Of a stretch of DNA of 64,000 bases, positions 29,541 through 39,785 are shown piece after piece; the first letter of the stretch is position 1, and each line of letters begins with the position of its first letter. Below the pieces are notes generated by a model. That model searched no databases, was not told the origin of the DNA, and saw only the letters and a program-made list of their open reading frames with translations. Origin of the DNA: Shewanella putrefaciens (GTDB lineage Bacteria; Pseudomonadota; Gammaproteobacteria; Enterobacterales; Shewanellaceae). The translations under genes were made by a program, and so were the position numbers. The stretch is taken from NCBI RefSeq assembly GCF_016406325.1, contig NZ_CP066370.1:1116001-1180000 (forward strand), written 5' to 3'.

Positions 29541-30779
29541 CTAATCCACTGCATTTTGTTTATCACGTTTTAACTGACCAACGGCATCGATTCTATGCAT
29601 GTGGAGGATTTGCTTTATTTCCTCCCCTTTAAAGCCCGCTTGAATAATTGCCTTAATATTGACATTACTCGCGACTGCAAAGCATTGGCTAAAGTATTCA
29701 CCTTGCGGGTAATCCTGATGTTCAAATCCTGTACGACCGCGCATATCTGCAATACAGGCCTGTACGAGTTGTTTTAGACGTTCAGGTTTGCGCCAAAAAT
29801 CGGCTTTATCAAATATCTTGATAATTGTTTCTGGTCTGAGTTTGAAGGCTTGATGCACATTTTGATGTTGATCACTGACAATTAATGCAAGATCTCTGAA
29901 CTCATTCGGAATACGTAAACGTTCACACAGAGCTTTGATTATTGGTAATCCTTTTTGTCCGTGGCCATGATGTTTAGGTAAATGTTCTATGGGCGTGATC
30001 GCCTTCCCTAGGTCGTGAACGAGTGCTGCAAAACGAACGGCTTTATCCTGCGTGAGTATTGCGGCTTGGGCGAGTACCATCAAGGTGTGCAGGCCTGTAT
30101 CGATTTCTGGATGCCATTTTTCGGGTTGTGGGATACCAAATAAGGCATCAAGTTCTGGGAAAAGTACTTTCAGTGCGCCACATTGACGTAATACCTCAAA
30201 AAAAACCTCGGGGTTTGAACCACTTAAGGTTTTATCAACTTCCTGCCAGACTCGTTCAGGTGTTAAGGCGTTTAACTCTCCACTTTGGGCGATCTGCTGC
30301 ATAAGCTGAAGTGTGCTGTCAGCTATTTGAAAGCCTAAGTGATGAAACCGCGCGGCAAATCTTGCAACACGTAATACTCTGAGTGGATCTTCAATAAATG
30401 CATCGGAGACATGGCGCAAGAGGCGAGCGTTAAGATCTCCAATACCATTGAAAGGATCATGTAGGTTGCCTTCTTCATCTTGTGCAATTGCATTGATAGT
30501 CAGATCTCGTCTGAGCAAGTCTTGCTCAAGTGTGACATCGGGACTGGCATAGCAACTAAAACCACCATAGCCTAACCCAACTTTACGTTCAGTACGGGCG
30601 AGTGCATATTCTTGCTGTGTTATTGGGTGTAGGAATACGGGAAAATCTTTACCCACTTGGCGGTAACCCAGTTGTAGCATTTGCTCTGGTGTCGCGCCAA
30701 CCACCATATAGTCTTTATCTTTAATGGGGAGATTGAGCAGGCTGTCACGTACAGCGCCGCCGACTAAGTATATTTTCAC
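29541..30779 (-). CDS. cca: CCA-adding tRNA nucleotidyltransferase with HD domain
   Basis: From the GTG at 30779 the protein is 412 residues, the E. coli length, starting [14 protein letters not shown]; an ATG eight codons earlier has no ribosome site, while the GTG has AGGCGAAG. Motifs are [29 protein letters not shown], and an HD phosphohydrolase domain ([10 protein letters not shown]). It adds or repairs the 3' CCA of tRNAs and, in this HD-bearing class, also has phosphatase and phosphodiesterase activities. Confidence 0.95.
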   Translation of the reverse strand: MKIYLVGGAVRDSLLNLPIKDKDYMVVGATPEQMLQLGYRQVGKDFPVFLHPITQQEYALARTERKVGLGYGGFSCYASPDVTLEQDLLRRDLTINAIAQDEEGNLHDPFNGIGDLNARLLRHVSDAFIEDPLRVLRVARFAARFHHLGFQIADSTLQLMQQIAQSGELNALTPERVWQEVDKTLSGSNPEVFFEVLRQCGALKVLFPELDALFGIPQPEKWHPEIDTGLHTLMVLAQAAILTQDKAVRFAALVHDLGKAITPIEHLPKHHGHGQKGLPIIKALCERLRIPNEFRDLALIVSDQHQNVHQAFKLRPETIIKIFDKADFWRKPERLKQLVQACIADMRGRTGFEHQDYPQGEYFSQCFAVASNVNIKAIIQAGFKGEEIKQILHMHRIDAVGQLKRDKQNAVD

Positions 30780-30957
30780 GGATTTACTTCGCCTATGTGT
30801 CATAGTAGTAGCTTAACATGCCCGTAGCGGGCAGGGATGAATCTAACCCAGAAATTTATCTAACATTTAGATGTCACATTGATGTTGCAGATGTTTTGAC
30901 AAGTACACTAGGACGCTTTAACGTGAGCGTTATTTTTTGATAAGGATGATTGGTGGT

Positions 30958-32637
30958 ATGTACAAGGCCTTTTATGGACTCAGCGATAACCCTTTTTCAA
31001 TTGCACCCAATCCCCATTATTTATTTTTGAGTGATAGGCACCGAGAAGCCCTAGCACATCTTACCTACGGTTTGGGTGAAACCGGTGGTTTTGTGCTGTT
31101 AACAGGTGAAGTGGGGACGGGTAAAACAACGGTGTCTCGTTGTTTGCTTGGGCAATTGCCCGATAATACCGATACTGCATTTATCCTGAATCCCTCACTG
31201 ACTGAATTGGAGTTACTTGCCACTCTTTGCGATGAGTTGAAGATCCGTTATGGAGAAAATCCAACACTTAAGCAGTTGACCGATCATTTAAGCCATTTTT
31301 TACTCGCGAACCATGAGAAAGGTCGTAACACGGTACTCATTATTGATGAGGCTCAGCACCTACGACCTGAAGTGTTAGAACAATTACGGTTGCTCACAAA
31401 TCTGGAGACAGATACCAAAAAATTATTGCAGGTGATTTTGATTGGTCAACCTGAGCTGCAATTGTTACTAAAACGTCAAGAATTACGACAGCTGGCACAG
31501 CGAATTACTGCTCGTTATCATTTATTACCGCTAAATGAAGATGAAATTGCACTTTATGTGTTACACCGCTTACAGGTCGCGGGACGATTTGAACCACTGT
31601 TTACCCGTAAAGCGATTAAGGTATTACAGAAATATAGCGGGGGGATTCCACGCCTAATTAACTTGCTCTGTGAACGTGCGTTAATGGCTGGTTATGCACA
31701 ATCCCGAGTGCCAATTGATCATCGTATGGTGAGGCAAGCTGCGGCTGAAGTATTAGGTGAGGAAGAAAAACAACAGAATCCATACCTCTGGCCAACGGCT
31801 ATTGTTGTGACTCTCGCCATTGCCTTTGGCGTATCCTATTGGTTGTTTACCCTCAATCAAAGCACTATGAGCGTTCAAGCTTCCACCGCAGATAGTCAAC
31901 TTTCTCAAAATGTTAGTATTGCTGCTCAAGACATAAAAGATGTAAATAGTGAAACCCAGTTAACTCAGGCTTTAATCAAACAACCGAGTACCCAAGCTAC
32001 AATCGTAAAACCTGATCCCAGCCAACGAGTCTTAAATGAGGCAATAAACCAAAGTCGTCAAATTGATACTGCCTTTGCTGGATTGTTCAGTGTTTGGGGG
32101 AAAGTGCCTTTTAAAGGGCTAACAGCCTGCCAATCAGCCATTGAACAAGGGCTTTCCTGTTATCAACAACAGGGAAATTGGATGTCCCTTACACGGTTAA
32201 ATTATCCTGCAGTAGTATATTTAGTAGATGATAATCAACAGGATTTTTACGGTGCAGTGCTTGCTGTTGATGGTGAACAATTACTTATGCAATTGGGTGA
32301 GCAGCAACTGTGGGTTGATAGGGCATGGTTTAATCAACATTTTAGCGGTACCTTTGAGATTTTATGGCAGGCACCTAGCCTACCTATGATGGAGATCAGC
32401 CAGAAGTCGAGCGTAGGACAACTTCAGTGGTTGGAAAATGCGCTTGCCCATGTGAGTAATCGTAATGCGAGAAGGGTAACGCACTTTGATCTTAAATTAG
32501 AAAATGATCTCAAAGCTTTTCAAAGCCAACATGGCTTGAAAGCTGATGGTATTGCTGGCAACCAAACATTAGTGAGACTGAATTTGTATTTAAGTGAGCA
32601 AGGCCCGCGTTTAACCGATAATGGAGCACATGGCTAA
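30958..32637 (+). CDS. gspA: GspA/ExeA-type AAA ATPase with peptidoglycan-binding domain
   Basis: The 559-residue protein begins MYKAFYGLSDNPFSIAPNP, with AAA ATPase motifs GEVGTGKTT (Walker A) and VLIIDEAQHL (Walker B), a membrane segment around residue 280 (TAIVVTLAIAFGVSYWL), and a C-terminal peptidoglycan-binding domain (LKAFQSQHGLKADGIAGNQT). In Aeromonas, ExeAB helps assemble the type II secretin through the cell wall. It overlaps gspB by one base (TAATG). The core gsp genes are not in the window. Two earlier start codons are in frame; the chosen ATG has AAGGA 11 nt upstream. Confidence 0.9.
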   Translation: MYKAFYGLSDNPFSIAPNPHYLFLSDRHREALAHLTYGLGETGGFVLLTGEVGTGKTTVSRCLLGQLPDNTDTAFILNPSLTELELLATLCDELKIRYGENPTLKQLTDHLSHFLLANHEKGRNTVLIIDEAQHLRPEVLEQLRLLTNLETDTKKLLQVILIGQPELQLLLKRQELRQLAQRITARYHLLPLNEDEIALYVLHRLQVAGRFEPLFTRKAIKVLQKYSGGIPRLINLLCERALMAGYAQSRVPIDHRMVRQAAAEVLGEEEKQQNPYLWPTAIVVTLAIAFGVSYWLFTLNQSTMSVQASTADSQLSQNVSIAAQDIKDVNSETQLTQALIKQPSTQATIVKPDPSQRVLNEAINQSRQIDTAFAGLFSVWGKVPFKGLTACQSAIEQGLSCYQQQGNWMSLTRLNYPAVVYLVDDNQQDFYGAVLAVDGEQLLMQLGEQQLWVDRAWFNQHFSGTFEILWQAPSLPMMEISQKSSVGQLQWLENALAHVSNRNARRVTHFDLKLENDLKAFQSQHGLKADGIAGNQTLVRLNLYLSEQGPRLTDNGAHG

Positions 32638-33704
32638 TGTCCATTCTACTCGATGCGGTAACGCGTAATAAGCAACAACAGTTATCTCCTTTACCTGATG
32701 CCGTGTTAACACCACGGACAAATTATCCTGAGTCCCGTAAAGCCAGTATCCCTCTGGTTAAGCTATCGCTATTAGCGTTGGCAGTTGCTATTGGGGTAGG
32801 GATTGCTTGGGGGGTAAGTGTGTTAGAGCAAAGTGAGAAGTCGTTATCTGTAATGGCAGGACTCGCAACACCTATAAAGCAAAATGCTCCAGCAGCTAAT
32901 TTGTCGCCCGTAAATCCACCACAAACTGCATCAGCCACTGAAGTAACGGAGAGTCAAATTGTTGATGCGAATTCGAGCGGAGTCCGCTTAGCGGGCAAAG
33001 TCGCGTTGCCAAGGACACAAGAGTTACCGCAAGTCGGCAATATGCAGGCAGGGCAAGTTTTAGCTGTGACAACTGGATATGTAAACAATCCGCAGCGTGA
33101 TCCAAGCTATGATGACTATCTTGCAACCTCGGCGCAGGTTGATGCTAACACTCGCACAGTACAACAACTCAATACTGACGAAAGCAATGTGTTAAATCAA
33201 TTTGAACAGCCTGAATATCAAGAGATGCCAGAGCAAGAGCCGATTATATTAGGTGCTAATCCGAATCGTCAGGGATTGGCACAGCTTGAGGCATTACGCC
33301 AACAGGTGAGCGCGGCAGCCGTCGATGTTGGGTTGGAGACGAACCAAAGTCGTGAGGATGATAAATTAGTTTCTACATTTCAAGATGCGCTGAAAAAGGT
33401 TGAATATGGTAATTCGGCAAAAACTCCCGTAACTCAACCTAAGTTAGATCCTATCCCCAAACAAGAGAGCGATGACATCCCTAAATATGGTCAGTTACCA
33501 GCGGGGTTACAGCTACAAGTTCCTGAATTTAATATCGTTGCTCATGTCTATTCTACTGATCCTAACAAACGCTGGTTAAATGTGGACGGCGCGGAATTGC
33601 AGGAAGGCGATAAGATTAGTGGAAAACTGACAATCATTTCTATTCGTCCAAGGGATGTGGTGTTAGAAATTCAAGGAACGCAATTTAAGGTGCCAGCAAT
33701 TTGA
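32637..33704 (+). CDS. gspB: GspB-type secretin assembly protein
   Basis: The 355-residue bitopic protein starts MSILLDAVTRNKQQQ and has one membrane anchor (about 42-62), a long Gln/Pro-rich periplasmic linker, and a C-terminal GspB/ExeB domain (about 285-355: LPEFNIVAHVYS-like segment, then WLNVDGAELQEGDKI). It works with GspA to place the type II secretin. It starts within the gspA stop and is followed by a convergent terminator shared with nhaD. Confidence 0.88.
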   Translation: MSILLDAVTRNKQQQLSPLPDAVLTPRTNYPESRKASIPLVKLSLLALAVAIGVGIAWGVSVLEQSEKSLSVMAGLATPIKQNAPAANLSPVNPPQTASATEVTESQIVDANSSGVRLAGKVALPRTQELPQVGNMQAGQVLAVTTGYVNNPQRDPSYDDYLATSAQVDANTRTVQQLNTDESNVLNQFEQPEYQEMPEQEPIILGANPNRQGLAQLEALRQQVSAAAVDVGLETNQSREDDKLVSTFQDALKKVEYGNSAKTPVTQPKLDPIPKQESDDIPKYGQLPAGLQLQVPEFNIVAHVYSTDPNKRWLNVDGAELQEGDKISGKLTIISIRPRDVVLEIQGTQFKVPAI

Positions 33705-33720
33705 CCTAATTTGAATAAAA

Positions 33721-33750
33721 CAAAAGGCGCTCTAGTAGGCGCCTTTTGTT
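33721..33750. terminator. bidirectional terminator between gspB and nhaD
   Basis: CAAAAGGCGC (33721-33730) and GCGCCTTTTG (33739-33748) form a perfect 10-bp stem with an 8-nt loop between convergent genes. Confidence 0.85.
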
Positions 33751-33764
33751 TAGTCGCCTTTACT

Positions 33765-35012
33765 TTAAGCAAACAGCTTGTAAGCGAGTAATAACGTGAG
33801 GCAATAGCCCAAGCTATAACATAAGAATAAAGCCGGTACATATTTTAAGTAACTGACGAATGTCAATTCTTTCACTTTACTCATCGCGACTATCCCAGCT
33901 GCAGAACCTATGATGAGTAAGGAACCTCCCACACCGACGCTGTAAGTTAAGCCAAGCCATTCTGGTGTACTGAGTACGGGTTCTGCTTTTAATAACGCCG
34001 CCGTTAATGGCACGTTATCAATTAAGGCTGAGCCCATCCCCGTGACGAAGTTAGAAATGTTTGGGTTGAACATAGCATATGCTTTCGTCAGCATATCTAA
34101 GGTGCCGATTTCTTTTAGCATACCAACGAGTAATAAAATACCTAAGAAAAACAATAAAGTGTCATATTCAACTTGTCGAATATATTCAAGAATTTTAATT
34201 TCCTCTTTATCGCTACGTGTAGTGTGACCAATGAGGAACATAACAGATAGACCCGTTAGGAATGTCAGCACTGGTGGGATCCCAAAGAGAATATTGAATA
34301 ACATAGTCATTAAAATAGTGCAGAAGAATACTAGAGCAATCAGCACATCAACTATTTGATAGGTATGTTTGATAGGTGTTGTGGCGACAACACCTTCTGC
34401 TTTAAGTGAAAACAAGGTCGCGAGTAAAATAACGCTAAGGGCAGAGGGAATAAACAGTATTAATAGCTCGGACATATGAACATGCCCGCCTAAGAAAATC
34501 ATCAGGGTAGTAACGTCACCAGTGATTAATGCAACACCGCCAGAGTTAACGGCGAAAATAATTAATACTGCCATCCTACGACGCATTTGTTTATCAAGCT
34601 TAAAGGTGGTTAATAGGCCTAAAGACACTAATGTGGCGGTAACGTTATCGCAGAATGCCGATAAAACCAGTGCAAACAAAGCCACTTGGATCATCAACAT
34701 TCGTACAGAAACTTGTTGTGGAAACAGCTTTTGCACCATGATTTGGATCATGCCTTTTGCGTTGAGGTAAGCGACAAAAGTCATTGTTGACATCAGAAAC
34801 AACCAAAGAGTCGCAATTTCGAGTAAGTTTTCGTTGAGTTGATTTGCAATAATTTTCTCATGCTCAGGATCGCCTGCTGCCATAAACAGCGCTACCCAAG
34901 AAATGCAGCCAAAAAATAAGGTGGTTTTTGCTTTATTAAGGTGGGTCACTTCTTCGAAAATAATACTGAGCAGGGCGAGCACGGCCAATATGATCAGAAA
35001 GGTATATAACAT
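33765..35012 (-). CDS. nhaD: NhaD-type sodium/proton antiporter
   Basis: The 415-residue inner-membrane protein has about 11-12 hydrophobic segments. The start MLYTFLIILAVLALLSIIFE, then THLNKAKTTLFFGC, NTVTATLVSL-like CDNVTATLVSLGLL, and VNSGGVALITGDVTTLMIFL are NhaD/ArsB superfamily features. It exchanges Na+ or Li+ for protons, mainly at alkaline pH, common in marine bacteria. A 400-bp AT- and GT-rich leader lies upstream. Confidence 0.92.
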   Translation of the reverse strand: MLYTFLIILAVLALLSIIFEEVTHLNKAKTTLFFGCISWVALFMAAGDPEHEKIIANQLNENLLEIATLWLFLMSTMTFVAYLNAKGMIQIMVQKLFPQQVSVRMLMIQVALFALVLSAFCDNVTATLVSLGLLTTFKLDKQMRRRMAVLIIFAVNSGGVALITGDVTTLMIFLGGHVHMSELLILFIPSALSVILLATLFSLKAEGVVATTPIKHTYQIVDVLIALVFFCTILMTMLFNILFGIPPVLTFLTGLSVMFLIGHTTRSDKEEIKILEYIRQVEYDTLLFFLGILLLVGMLKEIGTLDMLTKAYAMFNPNISNFVTGMGSALIDNVPLTAALLKAEPVLSTPEWLGLTYSVGVGGSLLIIGSAAGIVAMSKVKELTFVSYLKYVPALFLCYSLGYCLTLLLAYKLFA

Positions 35013-35372
35013 AACTGCAATTCCAACGGCTGTTTTTAGTGTAATAGCAGGCTAGAGGCATACTATAGATTGGCGTTTTCAAGGCTAAATTAAGCTTGCT
35101 GTGTTAACGCGTGCGGATCAAAACATAATGATATGAATAACGCAACCGTTAGGTGTAACTCGTTTTTGTGTTGTTTTGTGATGCATATCTCGGTGAATTT
35201 GTTTTTGATGTGGTGTTTTATGCTGGTTTTATTATTTCTAATAATGTTGTTTTGGTTTTTTATGCTGGAATGGGTTTGAGTGTAAAGTGAAATCTACGAT
35301 TAAAGTCTAAGCGATTAGCGTGCGATTCTTTAATTAATCCTATTTAACGGGTGCGATTTTTCAAATGTCATA
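35013..35372 (-). other. long strand-skewed leader/promoter region of nhaD
   Basis: No gene is visible. From 35161 to 35280 the plus strand has 31 G but only 7 C, so the nhaD transcript side would be C/A-rich and G-poor. TTTTATGCTGG is repeated directly at 35216 and 35258. A Rho-utilisation stretch is one possible reading; no known riboswitch is recognised. Confidence 0.45.
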
Positions 35373-35400
35373 AAAAAGAGACGCTAATGCGTCTCTTTTT
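35373..35400. terminator. intrinsic terminator after hemL
   Basis: AAAAAGAGACGC (35373-35384) and GCGTCTCTTTTT (35389-35400) form a 12-bp stem with loop TAAT. Confidence 0.88.
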
Positions 35401-35425
35401 ACTGCTGTATAACATGCTCAGCAAA

Positions 35426-36718
35426 TTAACTTTCGGTTTTCATACTCGCTAAAACACGATCTGCGGCTTCTAAGGTTAGGCGCAGTTCTTCTTCACCATG
35501 GGCCATAGATAGGAAGCCTGCTTCATAGGCGCTAGGTGCTAAGTAAACACCTTCGTCTAACATTCCGTGGTAGAAAGTGCGGAAGTGCTCAATATTGCAC
35601 TTGGTCACTTGATCGAAGCGAGTGATCTGCTCCTGTTCGGTAAAGAAGAAGCCGAACATGCCGCCAACATAGTTGATCGCCATTGGAATACCGTGCTTAT
35701 CCGCCGCGGCTTTAAAGCCTTCTGCAATACGTTTGGTTTTTGCACTCAGTGCTTCGTACAAACCTTCTTCACACAGGGCGTCCATTTGTGCCAGACCCGC
35801 TGACATCGCAATGGGGTTACCTGATAGAGTACCCGCTTGATACACTGGGCCAGTCGGTGCGATAAATTGCATTACATCTTTACGGCCACCGAAAGCGCCC
35901 ACTGGCATACCGCCACCAATCACTTTACCGAGTGTGGTTAGGTCTGGTGTGACGCCGTAATACCCCTGCGCGCCACTTTGTGATACGCGAAAACCCGTCA
36001 TTACTTCATCGATGATCAGTAGCGCGCCAAACTCATCACACATATCACGCAGACCTTGGAGGAAACCTGGGACAGGTGGAATACAGTTCATGTTGCCGGC
36101 AACGGGTTCGATGATGATGCAAGAAATCTCAGTTGGATACTGTTCGAACAGGGTTCTAACTGAATCTAAATCGTTATACACAGCGGTGAGGGTGTGCTTG
36201 GCGAAATCTTCAGGAATACCGGGTGAGCTAGGTTGACCTAAAGTTAATGCGCCAGAACCAGCTTTCACTAACAGGCAATCTGCGTGGCCGTGGTAACAGC
36301 CTTCAAATTTTAAGATCTTGTCACGATTGGTAAAACCACGCGCTAAACGGATAGCACTCATAGTAGCTTCCGTACCTGAACTCACCATGCGTACTTGCTC
36401 AATAGAAGGCACCATAGAGATGACTTTCTCGGCCATTTGCACTTCAAGCTCAGTTGGCGCACCAAAAGACAAGCCATTTTCCACCGCCGCTAATACCGCC
36501 GCACGGATTTTAGGATGGTTGTGGCCAAGGATCATCGGGCCCCAAGAACCGACATAGTCGATATAAGCTTTGCCATCGGCATCGTAAATATAAGCGCCGT
36601 TAGCTTTTTCAATAAACAGGGGTGAACCGCCTACACCATTAAATGCACGAACCGGAGAGTTAACACCGCCGGGGATGGTTTTTTTAGCCTGTTCAAATAG
36701 TGCTTCGGAACGGGTCAT
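35426..36718 (-). CDS. hemL: glutamate-1-semialdehyde 2,1-aminomutase
   Basis: The 430-residue PLP enzyme has the catalytic lysine in [18 protein letters not shown], the [16 protein letters not shown] segment and [11 protein letters not shown]. It makes 5-aminolevulinate for haem, which is consumed heavily by cytochrome-rich Shewanella. It is 26 bp after pyrB on the same strand and may be read through from it. It is near clcA and erpA, as in E. coli, but pyrB intervenes here. Confidence 0.97.
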   Translation of the reverse strand: MTRSEALFEQAKKTIPGGVNSPVRAFNGVGGSPLFIEKANGAYIYDADGKAYIDYVGSWGPMILGHNHPKIRAAVLAAVENGLSFGAPTELEVQMAEKVISMVPSIEQVRMVSSGTEATMSAIRLARGFTNRDKILKFEGCYHGHADCLLVKAGSGALTLGQPSSPGIPEDFAKHTLTAVYNDLDSVRTLFEQYPTEISCIIIEPVAGNMNCIPPVPGFLQGLRDMCDEFGALLIIDEVMTGFRVSQSGAQGYYGVTPDLTTLGKVIGGGMPVGAFGGRKDVMQFIAPTGPVYQAGTLSGNPIAMSAGLAQMDALCEEGLYEALSAKTKRIAEGFKAAADKHGIPMAINYVGGMFGFFFTEQEQITRFDQVTKCNIEHFRTFYHGMLDEGVYLAPSAYEAGFLSMAHGEEELRLTLEAADRVLASMKTES

Positions 36719-36744
36719 GTTTAGTCCTTAAAGTCTGTAGCCAA

Positions 36745-37764
36745 TTAGCGATCGGCTTTACGTGAATACCAATTAACTGGACACTCATATTTTTCGAGTT
36801 GATTATCAACGCCGAGTGTCAATGCAAACAAAGCCATGCGAATTAACAGCCCATTGTCCGCCTGTCTGAAGATAGCAAGATTAGGATGGCTGTTTAAATC
36901 ATTATCTAACTCATTGGCTTGCGCACGTGAATCCCTTGGAAGCGGATGCATAATGACAGTGTTAGATTTGCAATGCTGAGTGTAAATACTGCGATTTAAG
37001 CGGAACTTGCCGCGATACTTATTCGCTTCTTCCTGTGAAGGGAAGCGTTCTTCTTGAATGCGAGTAAGATACAGAATATCTGCGTTATCTAAATGGCCTT
37101 CAAGTTGGTCGGTTATTTTGATGCTATGGCCAGCATTTTCAATGTCAGAGATCACATAATCAGGCATGGCTAATTCAGCAGGCGAAATCAGTGTGAAGCT
37201 AATGTTCTTATACATGCAGAGTAAGCGCGACAGAGAATGCACTGTACGGCCAAATTTCAAGTCGCCCACCATAGCGATGTGCATGCCATCGATACCGCGG
37301 CCAGCACACTTAAGTTCTTTTTGAATAGTAAATAAATCGAGCAGGGCTTGAGTCGGATGTTCGTTCGAACCATCGCCGCCGTTGATCACTGGGACGCGGC
37401 TGCCTTCGGCAAACTCTTTTACCGAGTAAGAGTCGGGATGACGCATCGCAATCACATCGGAATAGGTGGATAACACCCGCGCCGTATCGTACAGGGACTC
37501 ACCCTTAGATAAAGACGATGAAGCCATACCTGTGGTTTCACGCACATGGCCGCCAAGTAAATTAAAGGCGCAACCAAAACTGACGCGGGTACGGGTACTG
37601 GGTTCGAAAAACAGGTTACCTAAAATGGCGCCATCGAGCACATTATTGCGCTTCTCTCGAAGTGCATAGGGCATCATGCGGCTAGCGACATTAAAAATAG
37701 TTTGGATTGAGTCAAGATCTAACTGGTTTACGGAGAGGATATGGGATCCTTCGAACTGATTCAT
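36745..37764 (-). CDS. pyrB: aspartate carbamoyltransferase, long form
   Basis: The 339-residue protein (frame 10 residues longer) starts MNQFEGSHILSVNQLDLDSI and has the carbamoyl-phosphate motif FFEPSTRTRVSF, the HPTQALLDLF motif and HPLPRDSRAQANEL. It makes carbamoyl-aspartate in pyrimidine synthesis. It is about 28 residues longer than E. coli PyrB, and no pyrI regulatory subunit is adjacent, so regulation may differ. Start choice between 37764 and 37794 is not firm because neither has a strong ribosome site. Confidence 0.93.
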   Translation of the reverse strand: MNQFEGSHILSVNQLDLDSIQTIFNVASRMMPYALREKRNNVLDGAILGNLFFEPSTRTRVSFGCAFNLLGGHVRETTGMASSSLSKGESLYDTARVLSTYSDVIAMRHPDSYSVKEFAEGSRVPVINGGDGSNEHPTQALLDLFTIQKELKCAGRGIDGMHIAMVGDLKFGRTVHSLSRLLCMYKNISFTLISPAELAMPDYVISDIENAGHSIKITDQLEGHLDNADILYLTRIQEERFPSQEEANKYRGKFRLNRSIYTQHCKSNTVIMHPLPRDSRAQANELDNDLNSHPNLAIFRQADNGLLIRMALFALTLGVDNQLEKYECPVNWYSRKADR

Positions 37765-37987
37765 CAGCCTGTTTTCCAATTTGCTAGGGGGCATTTTAAG
37801 CTGCGGTATCGCGCTTATCTGCCCTGATGTTATGTAGGGTGGCTGAGGCGCGATTGTAGCAGAAGCACAGTTACAACGAAATAGCCCATTGTCACTGTGT
37901 TAGATTTTTGCGATGAAGCCCAAAAAGCTTTTAATCTGCCGTCTCAGGTTTTGAATCTTTTAATAGCAACTAGGTTTTGAAGCGATA

Positions 37988-39712
37988 TTAGGCTTGGCCT
38001 GAACGAATCTCTTGTTGCAGGTTCGACCAACTGATTACCCCGACCACATTGTCTGGCGAATCTTGATAGATAAACACTTCACCGTTACGTTTGGGCGACA
38101 ATAGTGAATAGACTTCATTGAGGGTGGTGCTGTCGCTTAGCCCTTGCATGGGATGGCGCGATAGCGTGGTACTGTCATCATAGGACTGCATTTCAAGACG
38201 AAGCATTTCGATAATGCCATCGGCATTGCGGACTAGCACGGGTCGACCTTCGGCGCGTTTTAGCACTTCGAGCAACAATTCATCGTTGTTATTGACGATA
38301 ACAAAGCGTTTATCCATTAAGGCTCGCACGCCTTTTTTCTGTAGTGCTAAATTCACGGGGGCGACCTTATAACCTAGTCCCATAATTTCTAATTGCTTAA
38401 AGAAAATGGAGTCAGTCTTAAAACCCTGATAAGCAATTAAAAAAGCCGGAACAGTTACAAACATTGCCGGTAAAATAATGCTGGCGTCATTAGTCATTTC
38501 TAATAGGGCGACCAAGGCGGCCAGCGGCGCACTTAAACACACGCCCATCATGGCCGTCATGCCGATCACTGTGTAAAGCCCTACATAAGGGGCTATGGAC
38601 GGAAATAGTATTGCGCTCACGAGGGCTAAAATAGCCCCAATCAAGGCACCTATGCCGTAGAGTGGTCCAATTAATCCTCCTGGAATGCCAAGGCCTATCG
38701 CCGCAATGGTTGCGATGATTTTAGCTACCAGCAGGGCGATTAAGAGTAATAAACTTGGGTGTTCACTGATGGCTTCGCTGATAGCTAAATCACCAGTGCC
38801 AAGCGCTTGGGGTAAGACTAAGCCGATCAACGTCGTGATAACAGCCGCCAATAATAGTCGGAAAATCAGTGGCCATTTTTGGCTCGTAGTGGTGACTTTT
38901 ATGAGTGAGTAGTTAAAAAAAGCGGCAACACAGCCTAATACTAAGCCGCCAATGGCGAGAATCGGGTAGTGATCTAGGGGAATGTGGATCACTTGAATAC
39001 GGTCAAATTCGTGCACATTACCAAACACCAGTTGGCTTGAAACTGCGCCACAAATTGCTGATAGCATAATCGGGAAAAAGTAATGGATTTTATATTCACG
39101 TACTATCACTTCAAGTACAAAAATCACCGCCGCCAAGGGCGCGTTAAAAGTGGCGGCAATCCCTGCGGCAATACCACTGGCGCACATGATGCGCACACTG
39201 TTATCGGGAAGATTGAATTTTTCGGCGAGAAAACTGGCGCTGACAGCACCCAGATGAATGGCAGGACCTTCACGGCCGACGGAGAAATTGGTGCCTAGGG
39301 CAAAGAGTGCTTGAAAAAACTGCCCAGCGGCGGATTGCAGCGGAATTTTACCGTAGTGCAGTTTAACTCTATGTAACACATAGGCTATTCCCATACGTTT
39401 GTAGCGTTTGGAACCCAACTTCGCCACAATCCAAATTAATATTGCGCCTAAAAGGGGTAACAAGGCTCGCCAGTCGGCGACGTTCCCCGTAAAATCCAGC
39501 GCTTGTATTTGGGTGTAATGATTAGCCCAAACGAGCAAGAGTCGAAACAGTAAGATCACGCAGGATGCAAAAATCGCAAATAACAGTGCCAGTATGCACA
39601 GTTGTGCACTGATGCGGGCTTGGGATAAATGGTCACGTAGCTCATTGGTTAAATACTTTTTGGCTGTGACTATGGCATGTTGAATAGCAACTTTCTTTAT
39701 CGTTAATTGCAC
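37988..39712 (-). CDS. clcA: ClC-family chloride channel/transporter with C-terminal CBS domains
   Basis: The 574-residue protein has ClC signatures: GREGPAIHLGAVSA with the gating glutamate (about residue 145), FNAPLAAVIFVLEVIVREY, GLGIPGGLIGPLYGIGAL, and LSAPLAALVALLEMTND. The C terminus (about 455-574) resembles paired CBS domains, absent from E. coli ClcA. The gating glutamate suggests a Cl-/H+ exchanger. The start is a GTG at 39712 without a clear ribosome site, so the N terminus is uncertain. It lies next to erpA, as in E. coli. Confidence 0.88.
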   Translation of the reverse strand: MQLTIKKVAIQHAIVTAKKYLTNELRDHLSQARISAQLCILALLFAIFASCVILLFRLLLVWANHYTQIQALDFTGNVADWRALLPLLGAILIWIVAKLGSKRYKRMGIAYVLHRVKLHYGKIPLQSAAGQFFQALFALGTNFSVGREGPAIHLGAVSASFLAEKFNLPDNSVRIMCASGIAAGIAATFNAPLAAVIFVLEVIVREYKIHYFFPIMLSAICGAVSSQLVFGNVHEFDRIQVIHIPLDHYPILAIGGLVLGCVAAFFNYSLIKVTTTSQKWPLIFRLLLAAVITTLIGLVLPQALGTGDLAISEAISEHPSLLLLIALLVAKIIATIAAIGLGIPGGLIGPLYGIGALIGAILALVSAILFPSIAPYVGLYTVIGMTAMMGVCLSAPLAALVALLEMTNDASIILPAMFVTVPAFLIAYQGFKTDSIFFKQLEIMGLGYKVAPVNLALQKKGVRALMDKRFVIVNNNDELLLEVLKRAEGRPVLVRNADGIIEMLRLEMQSYDDSTTLSRHPMQGLSDSTTLNEVYSLLSPKRNGEVFIYQDSPDNVVGVISWSNLQQEIRSGQA

Positions 39713-39785
39713 TGCATTGGCCTGAGTTGTATTGTATCGAACTCGTCTAGAGTTGATTGTATTTTATATAAGGGGCTGTTACCTA

